From Chenopodium formosanum (lineage: Eukaryota; Streptophyta; Magnoliopsida; Caryophyllales; Amaranthaceae): DNA of 64,000 nucleotides. Below the pieces are notes generated by a model. That model was given only the letters and a program-made list of their open reading frames with translations, ran no database searches and was not told the origin of the DNA. The stretch lies in the NCBI GenBank assembly GCA_024500155.1, contig CM044872.1:50845460-50909459 (forward strand), in the 5' to 3' direction. Position numbers and translations under genes: made by a program. Of this stretch, positions 21,705 to 34,169 are shown piece after piece (the stretch's first letter is position 1; each line of letters opens with the position of its first letter).

Positions 21705-23192
21705 TTAATAAATCCCAGCCGAACACTCAGGGGGAGGAACAGGGAAACGCGATTTATCATGGCAATAGTCGTAAACCATGTGGTTTTGGCGAACCCAACG
21801 ATACAATCGTGCTTGCATAGGGCTTAGCTCTTGATAAGCTGCACCTTCCCACCAGTTACGAAGATTTGAGGCACAAGTCATTGGTCCTGGCATAGGACAA
21901 CCATCAATTTCAAAGTCCCTATAGTAAGCATAGAATGGGGCTTTGCTCCAATCAATTTTTTCCAATCCACCTCGTGTCGCCCAATCATCGGCTTCCCATA
22001 GAGTGGAAAACACTCCCATTGGTTGTGACTTAGGATATGGGATTCCCTTTGCTTCATTATTCTTGTACACTCTTATTGGAACTTCATCCACGTAGAATCT
22101 TCACATTCAACAATGTACAAATTATTAAAACAATGATACACCACATTATAAATGAATATAACTACGAAAACAAGCAAATTTTTCAGAAGACTGGGGTCAG
22201 CTGCATGAACCAAGAATGTCAAACACATTATTAAGAGTGGATAAATGGCGCATTTGAATGACTTACACGGTGTGTTTGTGGTTCCAAAGAATGGTATACG
22301 TGTGATAAGCCGCGGAAGGATCGAACCAAAGGTTAACTCTTTGCTCCCTGTCTCCCTTTCCATGAGCAAAAACATTTGTTTGGACCGTATAAGGTTGGCC
22401 CGTCCTGTTTCCCAAGAACTCGAAATCCAATTCATCACGTATAGTGTCTGTGTCTGAGTTCATCTGCATGAAATAATCACCATTTTATTTCCTTAATTAG
22501 CAATTTAATAAGGTTTTTTTTTTTTTTTTGTCTCAACATGAGTTGTACAACAGTACAAGTATATACTTGTACATAGCTATATTATTCTATATATGTCACT
22601 TACACACATCACATCCTAATAATGAAAAACTCTTTAAGGAATAAATTAATTAAAAAAAAGCCTATTAATTATGAACCAAAATACATTTATTAATTTCTTT
22701 CTTTCTTCATTAAACTTATCTCTGATTATAAACTCACATAAAATGCAGTAACAGTTCCAGCTGAATCTCCTGGAACAAGCTTGATTTTCATGCTCACACG
22801 TCCATATAGATACTTATACTTCGAGGCAAATCCGCATCCTACATCATGCTCAAATTAATGAAAATTAACATTAACATGTATGTTTTCAAACAAAACGAGA
22901 AGATGTAGTATGGTGTATCAAAGTTTTAGTTACAATAAAATTACATACATGAATAAATTAATAAGAAATTTAGAATTAAAATGTGTATTAATTGTATTAA
23001 TTATTACATACCTGAAGATTGGTCAAGCTTAAGTTGAATTGCTCTTCCTCTTTCAATAGGCCTAATATGAGTATCAGCCCAAGTGACCTTAAAATCTTGC
23101 TGAAATGTTGCTGGTTTAGCCGAGACCGAAAGAGATAATAACAAAAGTACATAAACGTAAACAAAAACAAGCATATTTCTTAGAAAGTTCAT
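21705..23192 (-). CDS. Xyloglucan endotransglucosylase/hydrolase (GH16), copy B
   Basis: A secreted xyloglucan-modifying enzyme of the plant cell wall. Minus-strand exons by GT-AG junctions: 23192-23012, 22838-22738, 22463-22267 and 22098-21705, giving 290 residues. Exons 1-3 have exactly the lengths of copy A (181, 101, 197 nt), which fixes the model. Signal peptide 1-25 (MNFLRN then a V/L-rich core ending SVSA). Active site DELDFEFLG at 104-112 with Glu105 and Glu109, then the glycosylation site Asn113-Arg-Thr. The C-terminal domain is canonical: NWWEGAAYQ, VYDYCHDKSRFP, tail PPPECSAGIY. This ending is typical of AtXTH4/5-type enzymes. It is closer to the family consensus than copy A (5193-6805), so B probably retains the ancestral role and A has drifted. 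The two face each other 15 kb apart. Confidence 0.94.
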
Positions 23193-23349
23193 GGTAGTCG
23201 TCGTTGTACAATAAAAATAATACTCCGTACTTCGTATAATATATAGTTTTCACTATGACATAACAAGCATACGTAGTATAATCTTATGTTGTGTAAGAAA
23301 GGGGAGAAATAGAGTGTTGGATGATTAAGAAAAAGGGGAATTTTAGGCC

Positions 23350-23359
23350 TTTATATATA
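23350..23359 (-). promoter_or_regulatory. TATA box of XTH copy B
   Basis: On the minus strand TATATATAAA lies about 160 bp before the ATG at 23192. It is a canonical plant TATA element with no competing one nearer. Confidence 0.5.
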
Positions 23360-23696
23360 CATGTACATTTGTATTACAGGTTAAAAAATACTTGAATTAT
23401 AATGATTTAACCGACCGGCCCGATTTAATTAAAAGGCCTTCATTTTCCATCCAGCTAATTGCAACCCATTATGAGGACCCGTATGTTTCCTCTAGCTACT
23501 CGTAGTATGTATTGAGTAGTGTTAGCTATCTACTTGATTGATATTTTCCTATTTTTTGTAATTATTATTTTCTAATAATAGTCATGAAATTAGTATGTTA
23601 CTTTTCATATTCACCTCTTATTTTATCTTTATCTCCTACCATTATTCATTTCATTATTTCAATTTTGTTTTCTTATACTAGTATATATTGTTATAT

Positions 23697-23785
23697 GTGA
23701 GGGAGAAATAGTTCAGGTGGTTAAAGTTTCCCTCCCGATTTTAAGAGATATTGGGATTGATTTTCATCACTTGCCTTCCATGGAA
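23697..23785 (+). mobile_element. SINE fragment, family 2, copy b
   Basis: Starts GTGAGGGAGAAATAG, with GGTGGTTAAAG as the A-box region and ATTGGGATTGATTTTCATC as the B-box region. It is colinear with the minus-strand copy at 13996-14086. Confidence 0.6.
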
Positions 23786-23859
23786 CATTCTAAAATTTCA
23801 GGCGTTCATCTGGAACGACTGAAATAAAAATAAGTAAAACAAATACCTGACGCCAACCC

Positions 23860-24331
23860 CCTTACCATTCCGATTTCATGATATCGTCGCTTGTAGTTGG
23901 TCGTAACCCTTGGTGGCGACGGAATTGTGGTGGCTTTGCTTGGTGGTGACGGATTTGTGGTGGTGTTTGTGGATGAAATTTTTAGGGTGAAGAGAGAGAA
24001 AAGTAAAAGTAAAAGTGAGAGAGAGAAGATTGAAGAGTTATTTAGGGCGTTACTCGATAAATACCGAACGTGGTTTTGTACCAAAAAAAACATAAGGAGA
24101 ATAACTGAATAAGTCATAGGCTTGGAGTAAAATACATAGGCTTGGAGTTAAGTCTAAATAAACTAAGATCTTCTTATTTTAGACTTTTTTTTCCAGTTTA
24201 TTATTCTCTTTTAAGGCATAAATCATAGGCTTGGAGTAAAATACAAATCTTAAAACTCTTATTAACTTTGAACTTTGATTCTTTGAAGTAGTGGGTTTAG
24301 AGTTCAGTTATCCATAACTCTAAGACTCTAC

Positions 24332-24364
<33 letters not shown>

Positions 24365-24844
24365 AGGAATCTAAGACTCTACATTCATAATCAGAAGAAT
24401 TGAAATGATCATTTATAGAGCCTTGAACGGTTGAACCAATAGGGCGACTTTTAGATTCTTTTATTTTCACAAAACGTTCTATTTCCTTCTTGTTGTTTTG
24501 TGAGTTTGTCTCATATTTTCTTCTTGCAAATTTTAATAGGACAAGTCACACAAACATCATTTTATATTTCTTTTTCATAATCTAAAAAAAGAAATGAATT
24601 ATGAAAAGATGATGAAGATAAGGACTCTTTGATGTTCCCTTTTAAAAAGAATTTAAAACAAAACTTCATTTGAATGTTTTTCACAAGCATTTAGCTTCAA
24701 ATACAATTTAAAATTTAAATTTACTCTCTTTCTTCATATATCTTACACATTAAATAGCTTGATTTTTTCGGTTACACTTAAATTAAAAAATTCACAAAAT
24801 TCTGTCAAAAAATAATTTACGATGTCATTGTATATGATAGCAAT
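23860..24844. other. Intergenic with short repeats
   Basis: Includes GGTGG(C/T)GACGGA(A/T)TTGTGGTGG direct repeats (about 23913-23965), an open frame 23897-24112 that derives from them, three copies of CATAGGCTTGGAGT (about 24116, 24137, 24227) and a 30-base T tract (about 24334-24363). No gene supported. Confidence 0.4.
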
Positions 24845-24973
24845 ATAGCATAATAGAGTTTAATGTTATCTTATTTAAAAATTGTATATAGCATAATGGA
24901 GTGTAATGTTATCTTATTAAAAAATTGTATATAGCATTATAGAGTGTAATGTTATTTTATTAAAAAAAATTGT
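24845..24973. repeat. 43-bp tandem repeat, three copies
   Basis: Units start ATAGCATAAT (24845, 24888) and ATAGCATTAT (24931), each followed by (A/G)GAGT(T/G)TAATGTTAT and an A-rich end. The third copy is the most divergent. Confidence 0.85.
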
Positions 24974-27900
24974 ATTTATCACATATAGTATAGTTTTCAC
25001 ATATTCTTTTGTACAATCATAGAGTAGAAAAATAGGGATCACAAATTTTTAGATTATGGAAATGATGAAATTATTAGAATCACATCAAAAAAGAGAGGGA
25101 ATCTATAAGAATTGGTAGAACAGTAAAGAGTCAAATTGGAGCTTTTGGACGGACTCGTGGCAAGTTTTGGACCAATCAAACAACGTTTTTATGACCAATT
25201 TGGCTCAATCCATTTGTTCTATATGAAGTTGGAATTATGGACTGTCGGCCAGCCCAATAGGCCCACTATCCTGGCCCAGTGCTGCAGTAAATAGGAATAT
25301 CACTGTCAGAATGATAGAAGCCAAATGCAAACTACAGGCGAGGGATTTTAAAAGGAAGAATGTTATTCACGTAAAAATGTATAATAAAAGGTACTTATGT
25401 AATTAATTATACGTACAAATGAATGCATATTATTGTATCATTGGATTATATTCCGGTATTATTGGATGATAAAATAATATCACTGAACATATAGTCATAC
25501 TATATATGTATATAATGGTATTATATATATATTTAATTGTACTAAATTTATGCATGAATAGTACCATTGAAAATTCAATGGTATTATATAAGCTTTTAGA
25601 TCAGCATGTGGTCTCCCATCACGTGAGACAATCTAACCAAAAAAAAAAAGTGGATTTCACCTATAGAACTCTCTCTTCCTATCTCTATACCTTGTGTTTT
25701 TAAAATATTTTATTCATTGTTATGTATTTGTAAATACATAACATTCCTGCATTACTACTTCTTTAATTATGGGTTGGGCTTTGAGCCTTTTATCCAATAA
25801 ATACATGCCATGTGTCAAATTATGTTTGTTGGCCCATTACCACGTGTTTAATGCTATGTGTCTGCCACGTGTTTGTGTTAAATTGGTAATTTCACCCAAA
25901 AAGTAGCGGTTCATCTATCTTATTCACACAAGATAAGAACAAGTCCTTGAGATGAAGTTTATTTGATTTTTAAAGTATTGATTGATGATTTGTTGACGTT
26001 TAAAAATCATAATTGTCCGGTTTTGTCCTCGACATTTAACAAAAATGAATATGAACTTTTTCTATTTTTTCAATAACATATTTAGTGGATGTGAGGTAGG
26101 TGCTTTTTTATTAGTAAATGTACTATGCTTTAATTTTTCAATACTTGAGTAATTGAGTTTAATTCAACTTGACGTTCTCATTAAATATTTATTGCTTATA
26201 GCAATCATAATATTTTACTTTTTCATGTGGAAATCAAATTTCTCTTTCAATTGTAATATTATTTATTTACTTATTTTAAAATGCATGAAGAAATTTGATT
26301 GGACATTATTTTCATATACCACGAGATTAATATTCATATAATGTATCAGAAACAAATAAATTTACACCAACTAATTCATATCGATCATACTGAAACAATC
26401 AAATTTAAAATGAACTAAATGGCACCAAACTATTAGGGTCGTTCTCTCAAAAGCTAGGATGACAAATATCGGTTTACTTGAATAATGATACTCCTTCCAT
26501 TATTTAAAAAATAAATAAATAAATAAATAATTGATACTTTATTCATTTGTGTCTTATCTAAAGATTATAAAAAATAAAATAATAAATATATAAATAAATA
26601 AACTATAAAGTATCAATTAATAAGGCCTTTGCGGTCCATGTGAATATGTGATGAACCGAACAATCTGCGCTTATGGCCTGTGTCAAGATGATGCTGAATG
26701 GTCCAGTTTGGAAATGACATGAACTTTGCTTGTTTACAATGATGAAAAATTTAAAGGCCCAGATAATTAGGCCTGCTGTTTAGGGTGTATCATGAGCCCG
26801 CGATAGTACCGAGGCAACAGATTTTAGAGGCCCAGATAATTAGGTCTGCTTTTTTCACACTCAACTACATTGTCCTTAACTACTTTGTCTACCTATACTT
26901 GAGTACACTACGGTGTAGTCCGTAACGTAGACATGTACTACTGTAAAAAAATATTCGTATTCCGTCGTTCTTTATTAGTTGACACGTTTTGACTTTGTCA
27001 TTATTCATATATATTCTTTTATTTGATAGCTATTGTGATTTATATATGTATGGAAAATTGTACTTCTGTACAATGTGAATAGATTTGTCTCGATTAATAA
27101 CTTCATAACATTAGGTTTTGGATTTGCATGAGAATGAGGTATTTGATCGTAAGGAGTGGAGGAGGAAAAAATTTTGTGGATGGCTATATGGAATAATCAT
27201 TTTTGGTTCACGTAGCCAACCCTACTTATTAGATTAACGCTTTGATTGATTGATTGATAACATCTAGTTTTATGATTTACACTTTTACATACTTAAAGAT
27301 CATATTTCCTCAGTTTTTTTAATACTTGCAACACACACTTTTTCACGGTATTTAAGAGAAGTGGGATTTATATGAATAAGTACACTTTAAAATGGGGTGA
27401 GAAGTTGTTAAGAGTATAATTAAGTTTAATAAGGAAAAAAGTACAAATTTTTCTACACATAACTTTCTAATTATAGTGTGTTGTAAGTATTGTGACTTTT
27501 TTATGTTTAAAAAGTGTTATAAGTATTTTAAAACGAAGTAATTAACAAGTGCATTGACAGTATCTAAAAAATTGTATCAATAAATTACGAAGGATATAAT
27601 ACAATCAATATAATAAAATTATCTTCTTACAGAAATATACAAACACATTAACCACGTACACGAAATCGGTCATTGTTTTAGGACGTGATTGATAAAGATT
27701 TAAGTGGAAATGTCACACCATAATCTAAAAGAATGTTTTCCGTGAAGTTTCCTCCTTTGCTCATTGATTAATATATACAATTTACATCAAAATCTTCAGC
27801 CATAATTCACGGCTACAATGAAGGCAAAATACTAGGAAACATTTATCCTATACTAAGTATAAGGAAACAAGATATATACTTGACTAAACTAACAATATAC

Positions 27901-29880
27901 ATAATTATCTTAACATAATCATATTGTATTCCAAAGATAAAAGCTCATAATGATAGCTTAACTTACCCTTTTGAATTAGCAGCCATTTGTATTTGTTATA
28001 TGGCTCTTCTTTATAGCTTTTACTTAACTACCAATAACGTCCAAAACAGAAAAAGATTGTAGACGCTCTTGGGTCAATTAATGAATAATGATAATGATAA
28101 ATCATAATTAGAATGCCATATGTTATTAACAAATTAACCACTTACCAGCTCTCAAAATGGTCCCATGGTTTGCTTTACATGTAGCATTTCCTCATAATAA
28201 CACCAAAAACATATGTCCTCATTAAATCCGTTTTTAAAAGTTCTTACAATAAGACTTTATCATTTTATACTGATATTCCGATTTCCGAATATATGTAATA
28301 AGACGAAATAAAAAATATTCTATGAGAATACTTAAATATAACATAAAATGACGATAAAAATAAAATCGGTAAGTTGTGTGAAAAGTCAAAGTGTGTAACA
28401 ATTTTCAGAAACAAATATAGGATAATATTTCTTTTTATTTTAAAATAAAGTGTGATATAAATTATTCTTGAGTTTGCTTTATACATATATGCATGTTGCT
28501 ATCAATCTTTGATGATTGATGGAAGAATATTACTAATTTAGTAGTAGTACTATAGTCCATTTACTAGCATCTCCACCAATGAAATGCTGGTTGTCTGGCT
28601 CCCTCTAACTTAGTAAACGTGTCACCTTCAACCATATGGTGATCAAATAATTTGCGTAATAAAAAGAATGGTGATCAAATAATAATAATAATAATAATAA
28701 TAATATGGTCTTTACTACGGAGTATTTCGTATGAATTATCAATATCATATTCAGTATTATTATGGGTCCAAGCAATTAATTATGGGCCTTTGGCGTAACA
28801 TTTGAGTAGGCTCGAGAGCTAAAGACCAAATTTTCTATATTCGTTCTCGACGTGTGTCCAAACAATACTCTCAAGTCTCTACAATCTAAAGTAGGATTTC
28901 ACAAATCAATTACCATGGGAATGAAATCAATCTAAAGTAGTATAAGGGATACAAGAAAGAGTAAATGAAATTAACATACAACAACACGTCAAAACATATA
29001 GATTTACAATTTAACATATTTCATCTATAATGCATTGGTTTTGTGCACCATGTAGAGGAGAAGTGTTTACTAGTCAAGAGGAAAACCGGTCTCATTTAAT
29101 AGGCTAGCTAGCTAGGGTGACAGCGAATATAGAGTTGGTAGAGAATGGCCCTATTCTTTAGAGATATAATGCTCTGCTGAGTGAAAAATATGTTCTGTTG
29201 AAATCTTTTAAAATAAATTTTAAAAATAAAAAATATTTGAAATTAATATTGACATAAAAATAAATAATTATAAAATCAGCTAATAAATAATTAAGATAAT
29301 AATTGTCATTTTAAAGATGATTATCATCAACTTTTTACGCTATATAATGTGCACTGCAAGTTCACACTAGATCACTCAAAAATCATATGAAGCCTAATCA
29401 AGGTAAAACATTTAACAAATATGTTCTTGTTTTTGTAGCGAACTATCAATCTTAAATTTCCATGATGAATCAGGCAAGGGACTTGAAAGAAAATTTCCCA
29501 AACTTTGAGTTCACACTTCTTTTTCAAATAAATAATGACAAACAAGGGTTATTGCAAGGCTGGAAAATTCTATCAAAATATAATCGGATACTACCTATAA
29601 AATTATGTTAGGTTTTCTAAAGAGTAAAGATTATTGTCAAATTATAGTTAGGAAACTATCAATCTTAAATGAAGTCACAACTAGCAAATTAAAGCAACAA
29701 AAATGAAATTACAAGTAGTCATGTTTCATAGTTGGGCTGCTAAACTATAAGCAGTTTCTTCGAACTTGTAAAGAGTAAACAAGGCTTTGCAAGTTTGTTA
29801 ATAAAGACGCAATATTGCAAATTGCAATGTATATGTCATGTTACGCTCATTCTCATTTCATATCTTCTACTTATATTTTA
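24974..29880. other. Gene-free intergenic stretch
   Basis: About 5 kb of AT-rich DNA. It contains a 75-bp-spaced duplication of AGGCCCAGATAATTAGG (about 26754 and 26829), ACGTG-core words at about 25619, 25842 and 25867, a (TAA)n run at 28678-28703 and a TACTCCGTA motif at 28716. ORFs over 60 codons here have no domain and are probably chance. Confidence 0.45.
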
Positions 29881-30045
29881 AAGTTTATAAATACGGTTTG
29901 AAATAAACTGATAGAATATAAAAAATATTTCTGAACATCAACCATCAGCTTAACTTTTTGATTGAGATGGTCCACTAACATGGTATCAGAGCCAGCGTGA
30001 CACAAAAGGTCATGAGTTCGAATCTCATCCACCCCCTTTCAAAGT
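29881..30045 (+). mobile_element. LTR-retrotransposon remnant: LTR 3' end plus primer-binding site
   Basis: The sequence ATGGTCCACTAACA is followed directly by TGGTATCAGAGCC (29981-29993), the standard plant initiator-Met primer-binding site, then GGTCATGAGTTCGAATCTCA, a stretch often seen just inside such elements. Upstream sequence from about 29881 should be the end of the LTR. No gag-pol or second LTR is present, so this is a fragment. Confidence 0.6.
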
Positions 30046-30371
30046 ATTATTATTATTCATGTTAAATATATAGGGACATTGTTTGGACTCAAAAACTAGT
30101 TCTAATAACCAACTTATCGTTTTGTGTTTTTGAACAAAGAGAAACCTTTCAAACTTTAAATCTAGATGACAATTTTATGTTCTATAGAATATATAATTGC
30201 TCTATCCAATAATAATTCTCGAAAAAAATAATGTATACGAATTGGTGCTGCATCTATAAGAAGCTAAATATAAATATATTATGTCAATCAAAACATTAAT
30301 AACTAGACTTTACACCATTCAACATATGCTTACTTTTGTCATGCATTCTCAAATAGTCAAATTAATACTAA

Positions 30372-30568
30372 GGGTCTGTCCACATTTACTGAATTGAGCT
30401 GAACTGAACTGATTGGAGCTGAACTGAACTGATTGGAGCTGAACTGAATTGAAATGAGCATAAATGAATATTTTTTGAGACAGGGAAATTAGGAGCTGAA
30501 CTGAACTGAACTGAATTGATTGGAGCTGAAGTGAACTAAACTAAAATTAAGCTGAAGTGAACTGGCCC
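30372..30568. mobile_element. TTCAG-pentamer PIF-type MITE, copy 2
   Basis: Left GGGTCTGTCCACATTTACTG, right AGTGAACTGGCCC. The interior is GAGCTGAACTGAACTGATTG units, the complement of the TTCAG pattern, around a centre with GAGACAGGGAAATTAGGAGC. Flanks TAA and AAA. Confidence 0.7.
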
Positions 30569-30599
30569 AAAGTAACAATTTTAAAATGTCTAAACTATT

Positions 30600-33220
30600 T
30601 AATTTTTATTCAATCCTAAGACTACATACGTTAGTACTTTTTTTTTTTTTTTTCCTATGAAATTAAACTTACATAAAATCTTTTTTTTATTTATTTGGTA
30701 TGAAGTTAAACTTACATAAAATCTTTCACATTCATGAACTAAATCTTAGTAGCATGCCTATAGTTTTTCTAGCTACAAAGTCGGGGGTACATGTTTCGTG
30801 GGAGTTTAATTTGAAGGTAGTATTGAGAATTTGAATCTAAAATCCTTAAAGTCTTAAGTTTATCAAAGAAATGAGAATTTTTATAGATTGAGATTTTTAG
30901 AATATTAGAGCTACTCCATATCTTGATTACTTGCAAACTCTCATTTAACTTCCACATATAAAAAGCTCGTAAGATTACTTGGACAATTAGGATGAAGTAG
31001 ATTTCAACATTTGCACAATCGCACCTAAATTTTGTAGCATAATATGTCGTTATTGGTATTGAATTATTAATAGACTATTGTTGCGGAGTGTGAGACACCT
31101 CCTGCAAAACATTTTTAATCGGCTTAGATTATTATAATTTTTTGAGGTTAGAATAATATTTTGCAATTTTGCTAAATATTAGTTGGCGAATTTGATAGCC
31201 TTTATTTTAAATGTGTTTTAATGTATGGAAGTGTCAATTTTTGTTATTTTAGAAAAGTGGAGATCGAGATTGTGCATGGATTTTGTGGATCACAAGAGGT
31301 CACGAGGGTCTTGCCTTTTATAATTCGACATGATTTCTTTCCATGAGATCTCGTTAAAGATGTTAAAATATTCAAGTATAGCCAGAATCAATACTGCTAA
31401 TTATTTTTTAAACAGATTTTAATTAGTTTAGTCAGATCAAATTAGAGTTGATCGTGAGCTATGGCCTTATGGGTGATAATTGATTCAAAATTTGAGTTTA
31501 TTCCGTATATTGGTTCAAACATTACTCTATCTATCTTAATTATTTATCTGTTTGAAACAAAATTAAAATTCACACAAAAAACGATAAACATAACATTGAC
31601 AAGTAAAACAAGACGGTCGAATCGGAATATATTTAAATGTAATCCATGCATGGGGAACAATTAGTTAATATATCGTGGTCCCTAACAATTGCCGTTAATC
31701 TCGATTCATCGATGAGATAACGACCATAGCATTATATAATTGCGAAAAAGAAAGCATTGATCAAACCAAATATTTAAAAAAATTGTTAAGCAAAGATCGA
31801 GCAAATCAATGATTTAGAATAAGAACATTTTATCCAACTTGTGAACTAGACAAGCCGACAAACTTTCCACCGTAGGACAAGTGTCTTGTTTGGTTTTAGA
31901 AGTGGTTATTACGTACGCGTGTGCATTGTTTCATGCACTGAATAAGGCATGGAATCTTATGCTAATTTTACACTCATTAATTCTTTTGTCTTTCAATTCA
32001 AAAATAGAAACCTAAAATATTACTCCTATAGTCGTTTACTCCTATTAATAAACTCCTATAATTATACATAGTACTGTTTACGGTTTTTTCTTTTCACATT
32101 ATTTGTAGTTAGTAAAAATATATTGAGACGAATCTAATAAATTCTGTACTCGATATAATTAAATTTTTTAAAATATACGAGTATAAGTTACTCTATAAAA
32201 ATGGTTAACATGATATTTGTAAATAATGTCAAAATTCTACTCCGTATTACGTAAATGTTAACGTCAATAATATGAAACCAATTTCTTATATGTTTATAAT
32301 TATTCCCCTCTTATAGCATAAGCTTTGTAAATTGTAAAGCAACGTCTTTGGCACCATGCAACTAGAATAAAAGTGCCTTGTTTTTATTTGCTTCCTCTTT
32401 TTATTATTGATAGATTCCTCATACTTCAATTAGTGTATATTATAAAGTTTTTATTTCGTGAGGAGCACCAAATTCCCATCGAAAGTAACCTGGCAATACT
32501 ACGGTTGACATTTCTATAACTGTGAATAATGCTCCTTATTTGTCGGTAAAAGTTAATAATTGAGAACTTGACTAATTTAGTTCGTTGATTAATTTTTCCA
32601 CTTTGATTGTATTAGGATAGTTTGTTTATTTCCTTATAATAATGTAAAAGGGATTATTTCATTTGAAATCTTATTTTATCGATGTATACATCATATTTAT
32701 ATTCTTCATACTATTCAAACTAATTATTGCTTACAATACATTATTGGAATGAATGAATCTTCAATAATTATTGGTTTTTTGACTTAGATGACATTGGGTA
32801 TCCATGAAATAAAGCATGTAACACTGATCATACTTGAGCTCAAGTGAGGTCTATCATAATTAACGATTATTTAGGTGGTAATATGTGTATACTTCAGTCA
32901 TTTTGGTTATTCGTAATTAATAGTTAATTTTGCTCTACCTTTCCAAAAAAAAAAAAAAAATGGCATCGATCAACTAGTTAGAGAGAAATAGTTAAAACAC
33001 ATACATGCGCATGAGTATCATCATTCGTATATAATATCAACGCTAGCAGTTTAACAATATATTTTGAGATTAAAATCTTTAAAATGAATAATTATGCCTC
33101 CTATTTCACTACGTGCAGCATATACATCAGTTATTTATGACGCACTAATCTTAAAAAGTTGACCTTTATTATTATTACCACGAAATTCTATGTATATGTG
33201 TACTAGACTTTTAAATCACA
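30600..33220. other. Gene-free intergenic stretch
   Basis: AT-rich, with T tracts at about 30640 and a TACTCCGTA motif at 32238. Short ORFs (30769-30957 -, 31461-31664 +) lack any supporting feature. Confidence 0.4.
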
Positions 33221-33224
33221 AAGT

Positions 33225-34165
33225 ATATATAAAAGGTTGATTAGTACTCCGTAATTTTGTCTAAAAGTCATATACAAGAGCATAAACTTCACAAGGTATG
33301 TATACAAACATGCAACTTTCTTCACTTTACTTTTCTTGTTTCTCCATTAATCCACTTGCCAATCAAGTGATCTAAAACAGTCCAGATCTAGGAGGGAAAA
33401 CCAAAATGCATGGATGCATGAAAAGATATTAATGTTAGCACGTTGACTTTAATGAGAATCTGAGATAGTTATCTTAAAAATATTGGAATAATAAAAATCA
33501 AAAATTCATATTAAGTGCATATTATAAATTTCTTTCTTTTTATGACGTGGGAATATCTAATAGGTCGTTGATTATTACTACTATAAATTCCAAGTACAAA
33601 AGCATATATTCTATTGGGTATATCTTATATAACATCTTTCTTATTATAAAATATTCTTTTAGGTGGTCCAGATCAAAGGGAAAAAACAAAAATGCATATT
33701 TGAGTGGTACCAATATTTAGCTCTTTAACTTTATTATTGAGATAAAATCTTAAAATGGGAGGGAAAAATACATATACATAGGATCTCTATTTCTTTAAAC
33801 TAGTAGTAATACTTACATTGGTGGCAATTATTTAAAATTCTTTTATCATGTATAAATTCTCATTATTATAGTAGTCGAAATTCTTTATGTACATTTAATT
33901 TGAAACATTAGATTTTTTTTTTCAATCCATACATAATATGATATAGTATAATGGTTAAAAGTGTGCATTATTAGAGACCGTGTAAACAAAGTGTAACAAA
34001 GTAAAGTAGCAGAGGCCAAAGGAATTATTTTAAGGCGACAAAATGCGATAATTATATTTTTATGACATGGGAAATGCTAAAAGGTTGATTAGTACTACCT
34101 AGAAATTCCATTGTACAAGAGCATAATTTCACAAGGTATAAAAACATCTTTCTTTAGTTTTCTTT
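33225..34165 (+). repeat. Degenerate tandem family, three units of about 300-500 bp
   Basis: A block with GGTTGATTAGTACT, then TACAAGAGCATAA..TTCACAAGGTAT, occurs at about 33235-33300 and 34082-34142, and in a weaker form at about 33560-33625. A second block, GTCCAGATC..GGGAAAA.C.AAAATGCAT, occurs at about 33380 and 33666. The order repeats, which indicates an old tandem duplication. Units have no shared ORF; a TATATATAAAAGG lies before the first. Confidence 0.55.
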
Positions 34166-34169
34166 TCCT

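Noticed and set aside
23897..24112. 71-codon ORF starting VVVTLGGDGIVV
   Set aside because: Arises from GGTGGYGACGGA direct repeats, no family recognised.
29981..30040. Possible tRNA gene (TGGTATCAGAGC with GGTTCGAA-like word)
   Set aside because: No cloverleaf can be formed; it is a tRNA-primed primer-binding site and LTR-element interior.
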